A stretch of 64,000 nucleotides of DNA from CAVSRC01 sp963762605 (GTDB lineage Bacteria; Pseudomonadota; Alphaproteobacteria; Rhizobiales; Kaistiaceae), in contig CAVXLJ010000003.1 of NCBI GenBank assembly GCA_963762605.1, forward strand, positions 124,001 to 188,000, in the 5' to 3' direction. Below, piece after piece: positions 53,380-62,112 of the stretch (its first letter is position 1; each line of letters opens with the position of its first letter). Under the pieces are notes generated by a model that saw only the letters and a list, made by a program, of their open reading frames with translations, did no database searches and was not told where the DNA came from. The translations under genes were made by a program, and so were the position numbers.

Positions 53380-53522
53380 TGGCGGAGACCGTATTGGCCC
53401 GGCTCGCGGCCCTCAAAACGGCGCCGATCGGCGATTTGAAGCAGCAATGGCGGGACCTTTTTGAGACCGAGCCGCCGGTGTTCAACAGGCGCTACCTGGA
53501 GAGCCGGCTGGCCTATCGGATT
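53376..53522 (+). pseudogene. DUF2924 protein, 3' part lost
   Basis: About 48 codons with the typical N-terminus VLARLAALKTAPIGDLKQQW, then RDLFETEPPVFNRRYLESRL and AYRI, after which similarity stops. The frame remains open past the break to 53852 only by chance, through sequence that belongs to an opposite-strand phage gene. The normal partner of this gene, a serine recombinase, is missing. Confidence 0.75.
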
Positions 53523-53700
53523 GGTGTCCCAGCCGGGATCGATGCCCTTCGGCACCCAGACGGTTTCGCCGGTGCGCTTGTTGCGCCAGGGGCGCATTTC
53601 GATCGTGGGAGCGGGCTTGTTGGGATCGTAGCCGCGGCGTTCGGCCTCGTGGTGCCGACGGGCGGTTTGCGATGCAGGCCGGAACTAGGCGAACCGAATG
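53521..53700 (-). pseudogene. Fragment of Mu gpF-like phage head morphogenesis protein
   Basis: On the minus strand an open stretch reads TARRHHEAERRGYDPNKPAP, then TIEMRPWRNKRTGETVW and VPKGIDPGWDTNP. The RPWRN...TGE...VPKGIDPGWDTNP signature is typical of the C-terminal part of Mu gpF/SPP1 gp7-type minor head proteins. Both ends are missing; the 3' side joins the DUF2924 fragment. It is a phage remnant beside the right border repeat. Confidence 0.65.
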
Positions 53701-53769
53701 CCTTGACATTGGCGAGCGAGACGGACGCCAACTTCCGGATCTCGGTGTCCTCCGGAAACCTATGTTTTG

Positions 53770-53993
53770 TGCCATTTCAAACCTCGGGTATCAAACGGCG
53801 AAGTCCCGAGCCTTGGAGAATATCTGTAGAAGAGAAGGACCGAGCGGCGTGATTGGGCTTGTCTGATCGTCAGAGCCGCGGCACGGAATGGCCAAATGCT
53901 GCGCCGTTTGAGCGCTCGTTGTCGGCAACTCGGGGATTCGGTCGGGATGGGTATTGGTGCAGCGAGAATGACAATTCGCAAAAATTCTCTGAG
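53770..53993 (+). repeat. Border repeat, right copy
   Basis: Direct-repeat partner of 31880-32104. Hairpin CTCGGG (53783-53788)/CCCGAG (53805-53810) with a 16-base loop, exactly 144 bases before a core (53954-53993) that matches the left copy at 38 of 40 positions. Compared with the left copy the second stem pair from the outside changes from T-A to C-G type, keeping the pairing. No gene is recognised in 53994-54094. Confidence 0.7.
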
Positions 53994-54094
53994 GCAAGCT
54001 GGTTACTTCGGCGGAGGGACGGATACCGGTTTCAATACTATTTTGCAGAAATACAACCACAGGTGTGTAAACGGATTTGATGTCGGCCAGTGGA

Positions 54095-54964
54095 CTACTT
54101 AGGTACGCGCTCAGCAGGCGGTTTGTATATTTCGTTGGCGGTGCCGGAGAGAAAGGCGGTGCGGTCCGCTTTGCTCTGTTCGTCGGCGATTGCGAGGATG
54201 AAGTCGAGCCAGCGGCCATAGCCGCCGGCGAGATCGCAGATCGGCCAGTCGCTGGCGAACATCAGGCGATTCCAGCCGAAGCAGGCGGCAGCGTGGTCGA
54301 CGTAGGGGCGAATGAGTTCGGCGTTCCATCGACGCCCCCTAGATTCGGTGACCAGCCCCGAGACTTTCGCCACGACGTTCGGTAGGCGGGCCAGGTCCGC
54401 GAGCTGGTGCTTCCAGGCCGCCGACGGAGCACCATCGATCTTCGGTTTGCCGAGGTGATCGAGGACGAATGTTGCCTCGGGCACGCGCCGCACAAGTTCG
54501 GCCATGTCGCCGAGCCGCTCGCCGAAGAGAACGAGATCGAAGACGAGCCCCCGCGAGGCGACGGCGCGGACGCCAGCGAGTATGGCGGGCGAACTGGCGT
54601 AGCCGGGCGCCGCCGATTCGAACGACCGCCTGATGCCGACGACCGGCGCACCGCCATCTAGCAGACGGTCGAGGTGGGTTCCGACGTCCGCCCGTTCGAT
54701 GGCGGCACAGACCACAGCGCGGCGCGTCACCGTCGATTTGCCGACCTGTCCGAGGAGCCAACTGGTCTCTTCTGCGATATCGGCACCGGCCGATGCGGCT
54801 TCGACGGCGATTGCATCGGCGATGCCGAGCTCGAGGGCGACGGCGTCGTAGGTCGCCGCCGTGAACGGCCGTGCCAGAGCAGCGAGTGGCCCGTGCGCGG
54901 CCAGCAGTTGATAGCGTACGGCGCCAGGGTCCCACAGGTGATAATGGGCGTCGACGATCCGCAT
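54095..54964 (-). CDS. Amidohydrolase, lactonase-like (COG3618 type)
   Basis: A 289-residue TIM-barrel hydrolase. N-terminal metal motif IVDAHYHLWDPG, then VVGIRRSFESA, FVLDHLGKPKIDG and the metal aspartate in MFASDWPICDLAGGY. This subgroup includes L-fuconolactonase, L-rhamnono-lactonase and muconolactone hydrolases that open sugar or aromatic-acid lactones. Its start overlaps the MlrC-like gene stop by one base, so it is the last gene of the catabolic operon. Confidence 0.88.
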   Translation of the reverse strand: MRIVDAHYHLWDPGAVRYQLLAAHGPLAALARPFTAATYDAVALELGIADAIAVEAASAGADIAEETSWLLGQVGKSTVTRRAVVCAAIERADVGTHLDRLLDGGAPVVGIRRSFESAAPGYASSPAILAGVRAVASRGLVFDLVLFGERLGDMAELVRRVPEATFVLDHLGKPKIDGAPSAAWKHQLADLARLPNVVAKVSGLVTESRGRRWNAELIRPYVDHAAACFGWNRLMFASDWPICDLAGGYGRWLDFILAIADEQSKADRTAFLSGTANEIYKPPAERVPK

Positions 54965-56478
54965 CAGACGCGGAATAGGTGCTCGGCAATGTCGATCGGC
55001 GGTTCGGCGATGTCGTCGAGCGGAAACCACGGACGGCGCGCGCGCCGGAAGGGGAGGGCGCGCATGTCTGGCGGCGTCGGGCCGGGCGCGTCGAGCACGA
55101 AGGCGGCGCGGAGCATGTCGCCGTAAGCGCGGCGGAAGTTCATCATGTTCTTGGCCTCGACCCATTTGGCCTCGGCCGCGGCGAGCCCCATCGCGCGATA
55201 CTGCTCGTCGGCCCAGTCGTAGGATGAGCGCGACATGATCAGCAGGCTGAGCGGGCCCACCGCGAGCACCGCCGAGAGCCCCATCGACGCCTCGGTCCCG
55301 CCGAATATTCCGCCTGTATAGCGGAACCTGCCGTCGCTGAGGCGCGCGACCTTGCCGTCGAAACGGAACGGCTTGCCCCAGCGCGGGTCGACGCGGTGGC
55401 CGATCTTCAGCGACAGGGACGCGCCGACGCCGGCCGCGTGGCACGCGGTGGCCGCTTGTGGGTCCACGACCATCGCCAGGGCGGGTTCGGTGACGCCGGT
55501 GGCGATCAGGCCGGCGGCCACGTCGATACTGTCGCCGGCCGCACCGCCGCCGGTGGTGTCCGCGGTGTTGAGGAGGAGCACCGGACCGCCCGCGACCTCG
55601 CGGCCGCGGCGCACGGCCTCGGCCACCGGAATGCTCTCGACAATGTATTCCTCGCGATCCGCCCAGTAGGATTGCGCAAGACGCTCCGCCTCGCGGCGCG
55701 CCTGGGAAGCGTCGCCATCCGCGATCACCAGCGTGCCCGATCCGATCTCGGCGATGTCGATGTAGGAACCGACGAAGAAGTTCGACACCGAAAGGATACC
55801 GGACCTCTTCTCCGTGGCACGCGCCGCCTGCTCCATGCGCGCAAACGGCCCACCCCCGAACGTGGAGGCGTGGAAGGCAGTCAAGATCATCGGGAGTCGC
55901 ACGCGGCACATGGCGGGACGAACCTCGCCGCGGACGATCTTCAGCAACAGGCGCGCGCCGCGCTCGCCGGTCTGGCGCGCATCATCGTGGGGATAATGCT
56001 CGTAGCCGATGATCCCATCGAGGTTTGCCACCATCAGGTCGGTGACATTACCGTGGAGGTCGAGGGTCATGACCACCGGCACCCACGGTCCCACGATCTC
56101 GCGGACGCTTTCGGCGAGCTTGCCTTCCGGGTCATCGGCATCGGTTGCAACCATTGATCCGTGGCAGGACAGATAGACCCCGTCGATCGGCCCGGCAGAG
56201 CCGAGTGCGCCAAGGATGCTGACGCGCAGCGCGGCGTGTGCCTCGGCTTGCAGGACGGAGGAAGAGTTCCACCGCGTCGCCGCAAGCGGCGCGATCTCGA
56301 CGTCGTCGGTCGCGTCGAGGACCGAGAGAGCGCCGGCGATCTCGTTGTCGGTGCCGCGAAGCGTCAGCATGTCCGCTCCCTCGAGCAGATAGCCGGTCGC
56401 TTTCACGGTCTCCAGATCGCACGTGAACGTCGCGAATGTATTCGATTCGCAGGACATCTGGGCGATGGCGATGCGCAT
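54964..56478 (-). CDS. MlrC-like M81 family protein
   Basis: A 504-residue protein of the M81 family, named for microcystinase C. N-terminal QMSCESNTFATF, metal-site TLDLHGNVTDLM and EHYPHDDARQTGERG, then the C-terminal MlrC domain with LLNTADTTGGGAAGDS. Real substrates of most members are unknown; they often sit in sugar-acid or amino-sugar catabolic operons, as here. Six bases separate it from the enolase-superfamily gene. Confidence 0.9.
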   Translation of the reverse strand: MRIAIAQMSCESNTFATFTCDLETVKATGYLLEGADMLTLRGTDNEIAGALSVLDATDDVEIAPLAATRWNSSSVLQAEAHAALRVSILGALGSAGPIDGVYLSCHGSMVATDADDPEGKLAESVREIVGPWVPVVMTLDLHGNVTDLMVANLDGIIGYEHYPHDDARQTGERGARLLLKIVRGEVRPAMCRVRLPMILTAFHASTFGGGPFARMEQAARATEKRSGILSVSNFFVGSYIDIAEIGSGTLVIADGDASQARREAERLAQSYWADREEYIVESIPVAEAVRRGREVAGGPVLLLNTADTTGGGAAGDSIDVAAGLIATGVTEPALAMVVDPQAATACHAAGVGASLSLKIGHRVDPRWGKPFRFDGKVARLSDGRFRYTGGIFGGTEASMGLSAVLAVGPLSLLIMSRSSYDWADEQYRAMGLAAAEAKWVEAKNMMNFRRAYGDMLRAAFVLDAPGPTPPDMRALPFRRARRPWFPLDDIAEPPIDIAEHLFRV

Positions 56479-56484
56479 GGCCGG

Positions 56485-57669
56485 CTACCTGTATGGCGGA
56501 GCGACCGCATAGTGCGTCGCGCCGAAAACGAGGTCCGAATAGTTGCCGTCGGCCACGGTTTGGTCGCGCGGAACGGCGAGCCTTTTCAGCGCCGCAGGGT
56601 CAAGCGCGATGCCGAGGCCAGGTGCGTCGTTGAGCTGTAGGAAACCATCCTCGATCGCCAGCGGCTCGGTCAGCAGCTCCTCGATGAATGGGTTGCCGGT
56701 CTGGTCGACCTCGACAGTAATGGCATGCGGCAGCGCGGCGACAACATGGGCGTTGGCAATAAGGGCTACGGCGTCGCTCCAGGTGTGGGGCGCGACGCGG
56801 AGGCCGGCGGCGGATGCCATTTCGGCGATGCGCAGCACCTCAGAGATACCGCCCGTGCGGCAGGCATCCGCCTGGGCGATGTCGACCGCGCTGGCGCGGA
56901 TCAGTTCGCGAAAACCCTGCACGCCGAACTCGTTCTCTCCCGCCGCCAGTGGTACTCTGAGGTCGCGCCTGAGCGCCACGTAGCGGTCGATATCCTCGGG
57001 CGGAAACGGCTCCTCGAACCAGGCAGCGTCCGCTTCGGCGAGAATCGCGCCGAGGCGCAACGCTGTTTCCATGTCGTAGCGATGTGACCCGTCGACATGG
57101 ACCAGTCCGCCTTCGCCGACCCCGCGCACGGCGGCTCGGAACGCCTCGGTATCGTAGTCCCACGACCGCCCGAGGCGCATCTTGACTCGGCGGAAACCGC
57201 GCTGACGGTGGCGCGCTGCCTCGCGCTCGATCGCCGCGATATCGTCATGCCAGAACAGGCCGCTGGCATAGGCCGCGGCCTTTCCCTGCTTGCCCCCAAG
57301 AAGCTTCCAGACCGGCGTACCGGCAGCCTTGCCGCGCAGGTCCCAGAGCGCGATATCAATGCCGCCGATCGCGCTCATTGCCGCGCCCTTGCGTCCATAC
57401 CAGCGCGTCAATCCGTAGAGCTTGTCCCAGATGCCGTCGATCTCGGCGGGGTCCATGCCGATCAGGTGGGCGCGCAGATTACCCTCGACGATCGTGCGCA
57501 CGAGATCGGGGTGGCTGTAGGCGGCACCCACGCCGGTCTCGCCGGTGTCGGTATGGACCAGCATCAGCGAGGTGACGCGAGCCGTGACACGGCCGCCGGC
57601 GTAGACGAATCCCTCCCCCGGCGGATACTCGAAACGCAGATTGACGACCTCGACGTCAGCGATCCTCAT
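56485..57669 (-). CDS. Enolase-superfamily (mandelate racemase/muconate lactonising) enzyme
   Basis: A 394-residue enzyme that abstracts the alpha-proton of a carboxylate, most often a sugar-acid dehydratase. Metal ligands appear as Asp193 (HVDGSH), Glu219 (WFEEPFP) and Glu245 (AAGENEFG); the general acid/base pair is Lys163 in VKMR and His295 in VAPHTWSDA. The KxK motif reads KMR, as in several dehydratases. It overlaps the RraA-like gene by 14 bases. The specific substrate cannot be named. Confidence 0.92.
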   Translation of the reverse strand: MRIADVEVVNLRFEYPPGEGFVYAGGRVTARVTSLMLVHTDTGETGVGAAYSHPDLVRTIVEGNLRAHLIGMDPAEIDGIWDKLYGLTRWYGRKGAAMSAIGGIDIALWDLRGKAAGTPVWKLLGGKQGKAAAYASGLFWHDDIAAIEREAARHRQRGFRRVKMRLGRSWDYDTEAFRAAVRGVGEGGLVHVDGSHRYDMETALRLGAILAEADAAWFEEPFPPEDIDRYVALRRDLRVPLAAGENEFGVQGFRELIRASAVDIAQADACRTGGISEVLRIAEMASAAGLRVAPHTWSDAVALIANAHVVAALPHAITVEVDQTGNPFIEELLTEPLAIEDGFLQLNDAPGLGIALDPAALKRLAVPRDQTVADGNYSDLVFGATHYAVAPPYR

Positions 57670-58318
57670 GGGCGCCCCTCCCTGCGTCGATCAGGTCGGT
57701 TAATGCGAACACTTCCGCCGTCGTCCGCCCGGCGACGAGCGCGACGCGGGCGTCGTCTTCCTTGGCCGTGCGCGCCGCGGCATCCGACAGAAGCCCGTCG
57801 AGCTTGTCGGCCGGCACGATGCACACGCCATCAACATCGCAGACGACCCAATCGCCCGGCCGGATCAGCACACCGGCCAGCGCGACCGGCTCGCCCAGCG
57901 ACAGGTAGCGCCGTTTGCGCGTGCCGAAGGCCGACACGCCACGCGCGGCAACCGATGGCGGCGCCTCGAGCGCGGCGAGATCGCGGATGCCGTCGTCGAT
58001 CAGCACGCCGGCGAGGCCGCGTGTCCTGGCGGCCAGCGCCAGGAGGTCGCCGAAGACGCCGTAGATGCCTTCGCCGGCACTGGCGATGCAGGCGACAGCG
58101 CCGGCCGGCGCCTCGCTGAACAGGGCGTGAATACCGAGATTGTCGCCGGCCGGCAGCGCCACTGTCACCGCCGGACCGGCGAAGGCGGGTCCGATCATAA
58201 GGCGCACGCCGGCCGCAAGCCCGCGCCGGCCGAGGGCTTCGTGGATCGTCGCGACGCCGAAGCCGACGAGCGCCCTGGCGGTCTCTGACGCCCATGTGGG
58301 ATCAGTGGAGTGCGTCAT
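57656..58318 (-). CDS. RraA-like / HMG-CHA aldolase family protein
   Basis: A 220-residue protein of the fold shared by RNase E inhibitor RraA and class II pyruvate aldolases. Conserved FGDLLALAARTRGLAGVLID followed by GIRDL supplies the G-x-x-x-D-x(20)-R-D metal/substrate motif expected of active aldolases or decarboxylases. In this operon a retro-aldol cleavage of a 4-hydroxy-2-oxo acid, giving pyruvate or similar, is more likely than RNase E control. It overlaps both neighbours (14 and 17 bases). Confidence 0.87.
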   Translation of the reverse strand: MTHSTDPTWASETARALVGFGVATIHEALGRRGLAAGVRLMIGPAFAGPAVTVALPAGDNLGIHALFSEAPAGAVACIASAGEGIYGVFGDLLALAARTRGLAGVLIDDGIRDLAALEAPPSVAARGVSAFGTRKRRYLSLGEPVALAGVLIRPGDWVVCDVDGVCIVPADKLDGLLSDAAARTAKEDDARVALVAGRTTAEVFALTDLIDAGRGAHEDR

Positions 58319-58973
58319 ACTCTTCCAACAGCTTCAATGTCGTTGCCACATGATCGCGCATCAGCCGTGTTGCCCGCGCCGCGTCGCGGGAGCGGATGGC
58401 CGCGGCGATCTCGCGGTGCTCGCGCTCGACCTGACGCTCCTGGTTGCCGACCTGCAGCACGATCAGGCGATACCTGTCGGTACGGTCCCACAGCCGATCG
58501 AGAATGCTGGCGAGCGTCGCGTTACCGGATGCGCGATAGATGGCGCGATGAAACTCGCGATTGGCGCGCAGCCTGCCGCGTGCGCTGCGTTCTGGCCTGC
58601 GCCCGGCCCGCGCCTCGATCCGATCGAGCGCCTCGGGCGAAGCCTCAGTGGCGGCAAGCCCGGCGGCGAACGGATCGAGCTGGAGGCGGACGGCATAAAG
58701 CTCGCGCACCTCGGCCAGCGACAGCGGTGCCACGGTGACGGTACGGTGTGCTTCCAGAATGACCAGCCCGTCGGACTCGAGACGCCGAAGCGCCTCCCTC
58801 AACGGCGTGATGGAAACGCCAAGCGACGCGGCCAGGCCCTCCTGATTCACCGTCGAACCGGGCTCCATGGAACCGTCCAGGATGCGCGCCGCCACCGCTT
58901 CATAGACCGCCACGGCCTTGGTCTGCACATGCACCAGCGGTCCGTTGAAAGGTGTTCCGGGATGTTCGCTCAA
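58302..58973 (-). CDS. GntR-family transcriptional regulator (FCD domain)
   Basis: A 223-residue repressor-type regulator. Winged helix-turn-helix at residues about 15-80 (AVYEAVAARILDGSMEPG, ASLGVSITPLREALRRLESD) and a C-terminal all-helical FCD ligand domain with ANREFHRAIYRASGNATLAS and the metal-type His of MRDHVATTL. The TTG start at 58973 overlaps the SDR stop (TTGA) and has GGAGG seven bases upstream. It is embedded in the operon it probably controls; the ligand is likely a pathway acid. Confidence 0.9.
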   Translation of the reverse strand: MSEHPGTPFNGPLVHVQTKAVAVYEAVAARILDGSMEPGSTVNQEGLAASLGVSITPLREALRRLESDGLVILEAHRTVTVAPLSLAEVRELYAVRLQLDPFAAGLAATEASPEALDRIEARAGRRPERSARGRLRANREFHRAIYRASGNATLASILDRLWDRTDRYRLIVLQVGNQERQVEREHREIAAAIRSRDAARATRLMRDHVATTLKLLEEYDALH

Positions 58974-59689
58974 GCAGTCGCCTCCATGCCGCCATCGATC
59001 GAAATTCGCGCACCGACAATGTAGTTGGGAGCGTCGAGCACGAGGTAGCGCACAAGCGCCGCAACTTCGGCTGGCGTGCCGGTGCGCGCTGCCGGCACCC
59101 GGTCGGCGACCCACGCCCCCAGCCGAGCGCTGTCGGGGCCGAGGAAGGAAGTGCCAATCACGCCGGGCGCAACCACGTTAACCCGGATACCGCGCGCTGC
59201 CCACTCCGCCCCAAGCGACATGGCCAGACGCTCCAGGCCAGCCTTGGAGGCGGCATAGGCCGAGCGGGCGACGAGCGAGCGCGACGCCGAGACCGAGCCG
59301 ATCACCACCACCGACGCGGGCGTTGCCCAGCGCATGTCAGAGAGGGCGCGCAGAAGAAGCGTCGGTCCGATGAGGTTGGCCTCGAAGACCTCGACGATAT
59401 CGTCAGGATCGAGATTGGCGAGTTTGCCGCGAAGCGGCAGGCCGGACGCAAGTACCGCCCAGCGAAGCGGTGCAGCGTCCTTCAGCGCAGCGAGGATCGC
59501 CGCGCGCCCTTCGGGCCGCGCGATATCGGCGCACAGCCGCACCGCACCTTCTCCGGCCGCCGCGGTGGCGGCGCCGAGGCGGTCATCGTCGCGATCGACG
59601 ACAATCATGGGCGCGGCCGAGCTAGCGAGCGCGGCAACACAAGCGCCGCCGATTCCGCCGCCCGCGCCGATCACGAGACCCGCGCTCAT
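58970..59689 (-). CDS. SDR-family oxidoreductase
   Basis: A 239-residue NAD(P)-dependent short-chain dehydrogenase: cofactor loop GAGGGIGGAC, VIGSVSASRS with the catalytic Ser, YAASKAGL with the Tyr-Lys pair, and the C-terminal YIVGARISIDGG. The start at 59689 overlaps the preceding gene's stop by four bases (ATGA). Probably oxidises a hydroxyl of the pathway substrate. Confidence 0.92.
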   Translation of the reverse strand: MSAGLVIGAGGGIGGACVAALASSAAPMIVVDRDDDRLGAATAAAGEGAVRLCADIARPEGRAAILAALKDAAPLRWAVLASGLPLRGKLANLDPDDIVEVFEANLIGPTLLLRALSDMRWATPASVVVIGSVSASRSLVARSAYAASKAGLERLAMSLGAEWAARGIRVNVVAPGVIGTSFLGPDSARLGAWVADRVPAARTGTPAEVAALVRYLVLDAPNYIVGARISIDGGMEATA

Positions 59690-60456
59690 GCTGGTGCTCC
59701 GAGGGCATGGGCCGCCATGCGGCCAGGGTTGACGACAGCGATTTCTTTGAGCGTCTCGTTTCCGAGCGCCTCGGCGAGCGCTGTGAGCGTCGCCGCGGAG
59801 AAGATGTAGGGATCGCCGATTTCGGGTTGGCCGCAATCGGTGGTCAGGTACACCGTCGCCCCGGCATCGCGCAGCCGCCGGATGCCCGATGCAAGGTCGA
59901 CGCGCGGGCGCCCCGTGATTTCCCGGGTCGCAGTGTAGAGGTCAATCTCGAACATGCAACCCAGCGCCTTTAGTTCGGCCACATCGTTGGCGGCGAGATA
60001 GAGGGAATGGGTGATGCTGCACAGGAGCCGTGGCGTCGCCGCCGCGAGCTCCGCGAAGGCACGACGCCCGGCGCGGTCCAGATGGCCCGTGCCGAGCACG
60101 AGCGTAGCGTCTGTCCGAAGTAGCAGGTTGCGAAATGCGGTCCACATCTCCGGCAGCGGCCGGTCCCAGCCGACATGGCCCTGGTCGAGGGTCGGGCCCC
60201 ACACCCAGCGGGCTCCCTCGGTGATCGACTGGGCGACCGAATTGGGCGTCGCCCACGCATTCAGGCTCGCGGAGCCGATCGCCCGCGGCGCCGGCGCCAG
60301 CGCAGCGCACGCTTTGGCCGTGTGCCGGTTGTGCGATTTCCACACGAAGCCCTTCAGCCCGCCGCGCGCCGCGGCAGCCTGGATCTCGTTGCCGCCGCCC
60401 CAACGGGGCACCGACGACGGGCCGGGATGAACGTGGAGGTCCCAGGAGAGCTGCAT
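59686..60456 (-). CDS. DUF6282-like metal-dependent hydrolase
   Basis: A 256-residue predicted TIM-barrel/PHP-like hydrolase. It opens LSWDLHVHPGPSSVPRWGG with an HxH metal motif and contains LKGFVWKSHNRHTAKAC, VLGTGHLDRAGRRAF, ITHSLYLAAND and a late acidic YLTTDCGQPE. The pattern agrees with DUF6282 proteins, whose substrates are not established. ATG 60456 is used. Between two SDR genes in the same operon, it may hydrolyse a lactone or amide intermediate. Confidence 0.78.
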   Translation of the reverse strand: MQLSWDLHVHPGPSSVPRWGGGNEIQAAAARGGLKGFVWKSHNRHTAKACAALAPAPRAIGSASLNAWATPNSVAQSITEGARWVWGPTLDQGHVGWDRPLPEMWTAFRNLLLRTDATLVLGTGHLDRAGRRAFAELAAATPRLLCSITHSLYLAANDVAELKALGCMFEIDLYTATREITGRPRVDLASGIRRLRDAGATVYLTTDCGQPEIGDPYIFSAATLTALAEALGNETLKEIAVVNPGRMAAHALGAPA

Positions 60457-60464
60457 CGTCGCCG

Positions 60465-61169
60465 CTAGTCCATCAACAGGCCGCCGTTCACGTCGACAAT
60501 CTCGCCGGTCAGGTAGCTGGCATCCTCCGACATCAGGAAGGCAACCACCGAGGCCGCCTCTTCCGGCCGCCCGATGCGGCGTATTGGAAACGTGCTGCCG
60601 CGATCGCGCATCCCCGGCACGCCATCGAGGAACGCCGTATCGATGACGCCGGGCGCGATCGCATTGACGCGGATGCCTTCCGGACTGAATTCGCCGGCGA
60701 GCGACTTGGTCAGGCAAAGCACGGCGGCCTTCGCTACCGAATAGGGAGCGCCGATGACGATGCCGCCGGTCTTCGCCGCCTGGGACGTGAAATTGACGAT
60801 ACCGCGGAGCGGGTGTTCAGACTTGCGCATTTCCGGGATGACCGCTCGGCACATGCGCACCGTCCCCATTAGGTTGACCTCCATGTGCCGCGACCAGAGC
60901 TCGTCTGAGGCAGACAGGAAGTCGGTTCGCCAGCCGGCACCGGCGGCGTTGACCAGCCCGTCCACCCGTCCGTGGCGATTCGCGATCTCGGCAACGACCG
61001 CCTTCACCTCTGCGTCGTCGGTGACGTCGCAGTGGATGATATCCGGCCCATCGGCGATATCTGTTGCGGCAACCGTCCAACCGTCGCGTGCCAGACGCGC
61101 AGCCGTCGCCCTGCCGATCCCCTGCGCGGCTCCGGTGACGATCACAACACGCTTGTCCGATGCGTTCAT
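60465..61169 (-). CDS. SDR-family oxidoreductase
   Basis: A 234-residue classical short-chain dehydrogenase: TGAAQGIGRATAARLARDG, NAAGAGW, NFTSQAAKTGG with the active-site Ser, YSVAKAAVLCL with Tyr and Lys, and C-terminal YLTGEIVDVNGG. The Asp at the end of the second strand (TDIADG) suggests NAD preference. Second SDR of the operon. Confidence 0.93.
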   Translation of the reverse strand: MNASDKRVVIVTGAAQGIGRATAARLARDGWTVAATDIADGPDIIHCDVTDDAEVKAVVAEIANRHGRVDGLVNAAGAGWRTDFLSASDELWSRHMEVNLMGTVRMCRAVIPEMRKSEHPLRGIVNFTSQAAKTGGIVIGAPYSVAKAAVLCLTKSLAGEFSPEGIRVNAIAPGVIDTAFLDGVPGMRDRGSTFPIRRIGRPEEAASVVAFLMSEDASYLTGEIVDVNGGLLMD

Positions 61170-61201
61170 ATGTTCCTCTCCGATGGTGCGCAGGTTTCCA
61201 G

Positions 61202-62110
61202 TTATCCCAAAGCGTCGATGGCGGCGAGAATCGTTCGCTGACGAAGATCGCGTGCGGAGCGCTCGCTGTACCAGCCGATGTGTGGCGTCAGCAGAGCGTG
61301 CTGGTGGTCAACGAGCGCGCCGAGCGGGCTCTCCGGCGCCAGTCGCGCATCGAGCCCGAGTCCGCCTAACTCGCCCGAAGCCAGCGCCGTGGCGACCGCC
61401 GCCTCATCCATCAGACCAATGCGCGCAGTGTTGACGAGGATCGTTCCGGGCGACATCCGCGCGATTGCTGCCCCGTTGATCATCCCGGCAGTTTGTTGCG
61501 TCAGAGCACAGTGGAGGAGCACGAACCCCGAGTCGGAGAAGCCCTCGTCGAAACTCACCGGCTCGGCACCGGCGGCACGAACGGCCGTCGCGCCGTGAGC
61601 CGTCACGACCCGCGTGCGAACGCCTATCGCGACCAGTGCCCGTGTCACCGCCGAACCGATCGACCCGAACCCGATCACAGTCGCACTGCGGCGGCCCGGA
61701 AAGAAGCCCTGCGCGGCAACCGTTTCCCAACCATCGTCGGCAGACAGTGCCCCCGAGCGGACCGCGTCGACGCGCCGGTCGAGGGCGAAGGCCAGGCCGA
61801 GCGTATGGCTGGCAAGTTCGGGGATACAGTAATCGCGGACCGCGACGACGCGGATGCCCCGCTTCCCGGCGGCGGCCAGATCGACGGTATCCAGCCCGGT
61901 TCCGAAACGAGCGACCACGCGGCAGGCCGGCATCTGCTCAAGCAGCGCTTCGTCCACGCGCGTGCGCACATGGGCGACCACGACGGCCTCCTTCAGGCTC
62001 GCGGCTGAGCCGTCCCAGTGGCAGACGTGCCAGTCGCGCGACTCGGCGGTCGCCGACTCAACCGCGAGATCGCCGAGGAGGTTGTCAAGGATCATCAGGG
62101 TGCGGTCCAT
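61202..62110 (-). CDS. D-2-hydroxyacid dehydrogenase
   Basis: A 302-residue NAD-dependent dehydrogenase of the D-isomer-specific family. N-terminal VARFGTGLDTVDLAAAGKRG, cofactor motif VIGFGSIGSAVTRAL, catalytic Arg in VNTARIGLMDE, Glu in LDARLAPESPLG and His in LTPHIGWYSERS. It would reduce or oxidise a 2-hydroxy acid or its 2-oxo form. ATG 62110 lies three bases after the stop of the next upstream gene. Confidence 0.9.
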   Translation of the reverse strand: MDRTLMILDNLLGDLAVESATAESRDWHVCHWDGSAASLKEAVVVAHVRTRVDEALLEQMPACRVVARFGTGLDTVDLAAAGKRGIRVVAVRDYCIPELASHTLGLAFALDRRVDAVRSGALSADDGWETVAAQGFFPGRRSATVIGFGSIGSAVTRALVAIGVRTRVVTAHGATAVRAAGAEPVSFDEGFSDSGFVLLHCALTQQTAGMINGAAIARMSPGTILVNTARIGLMDEAAVATALASGELGGLGLDARLAPESPLGALVDHQHALLTPHIGWYSERSARDLRQRTILAAIDALG

Positions 62111-62112
62111 GT

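Noticed and set aside
53376..53852. A single 158-residue DUF2924-like protein
   Set aside because: Only the first 48 or so codons match DUF2924; the rest is the complement of a gpF-like phage fragment on the other strand.
53791..54219. An N-terminal part of the truncated sugar permease just after the right border
   Set aside because: I checked the minus strand beside the right border for the missing RbsC residues; the frames there show no membrane segments or similarity.
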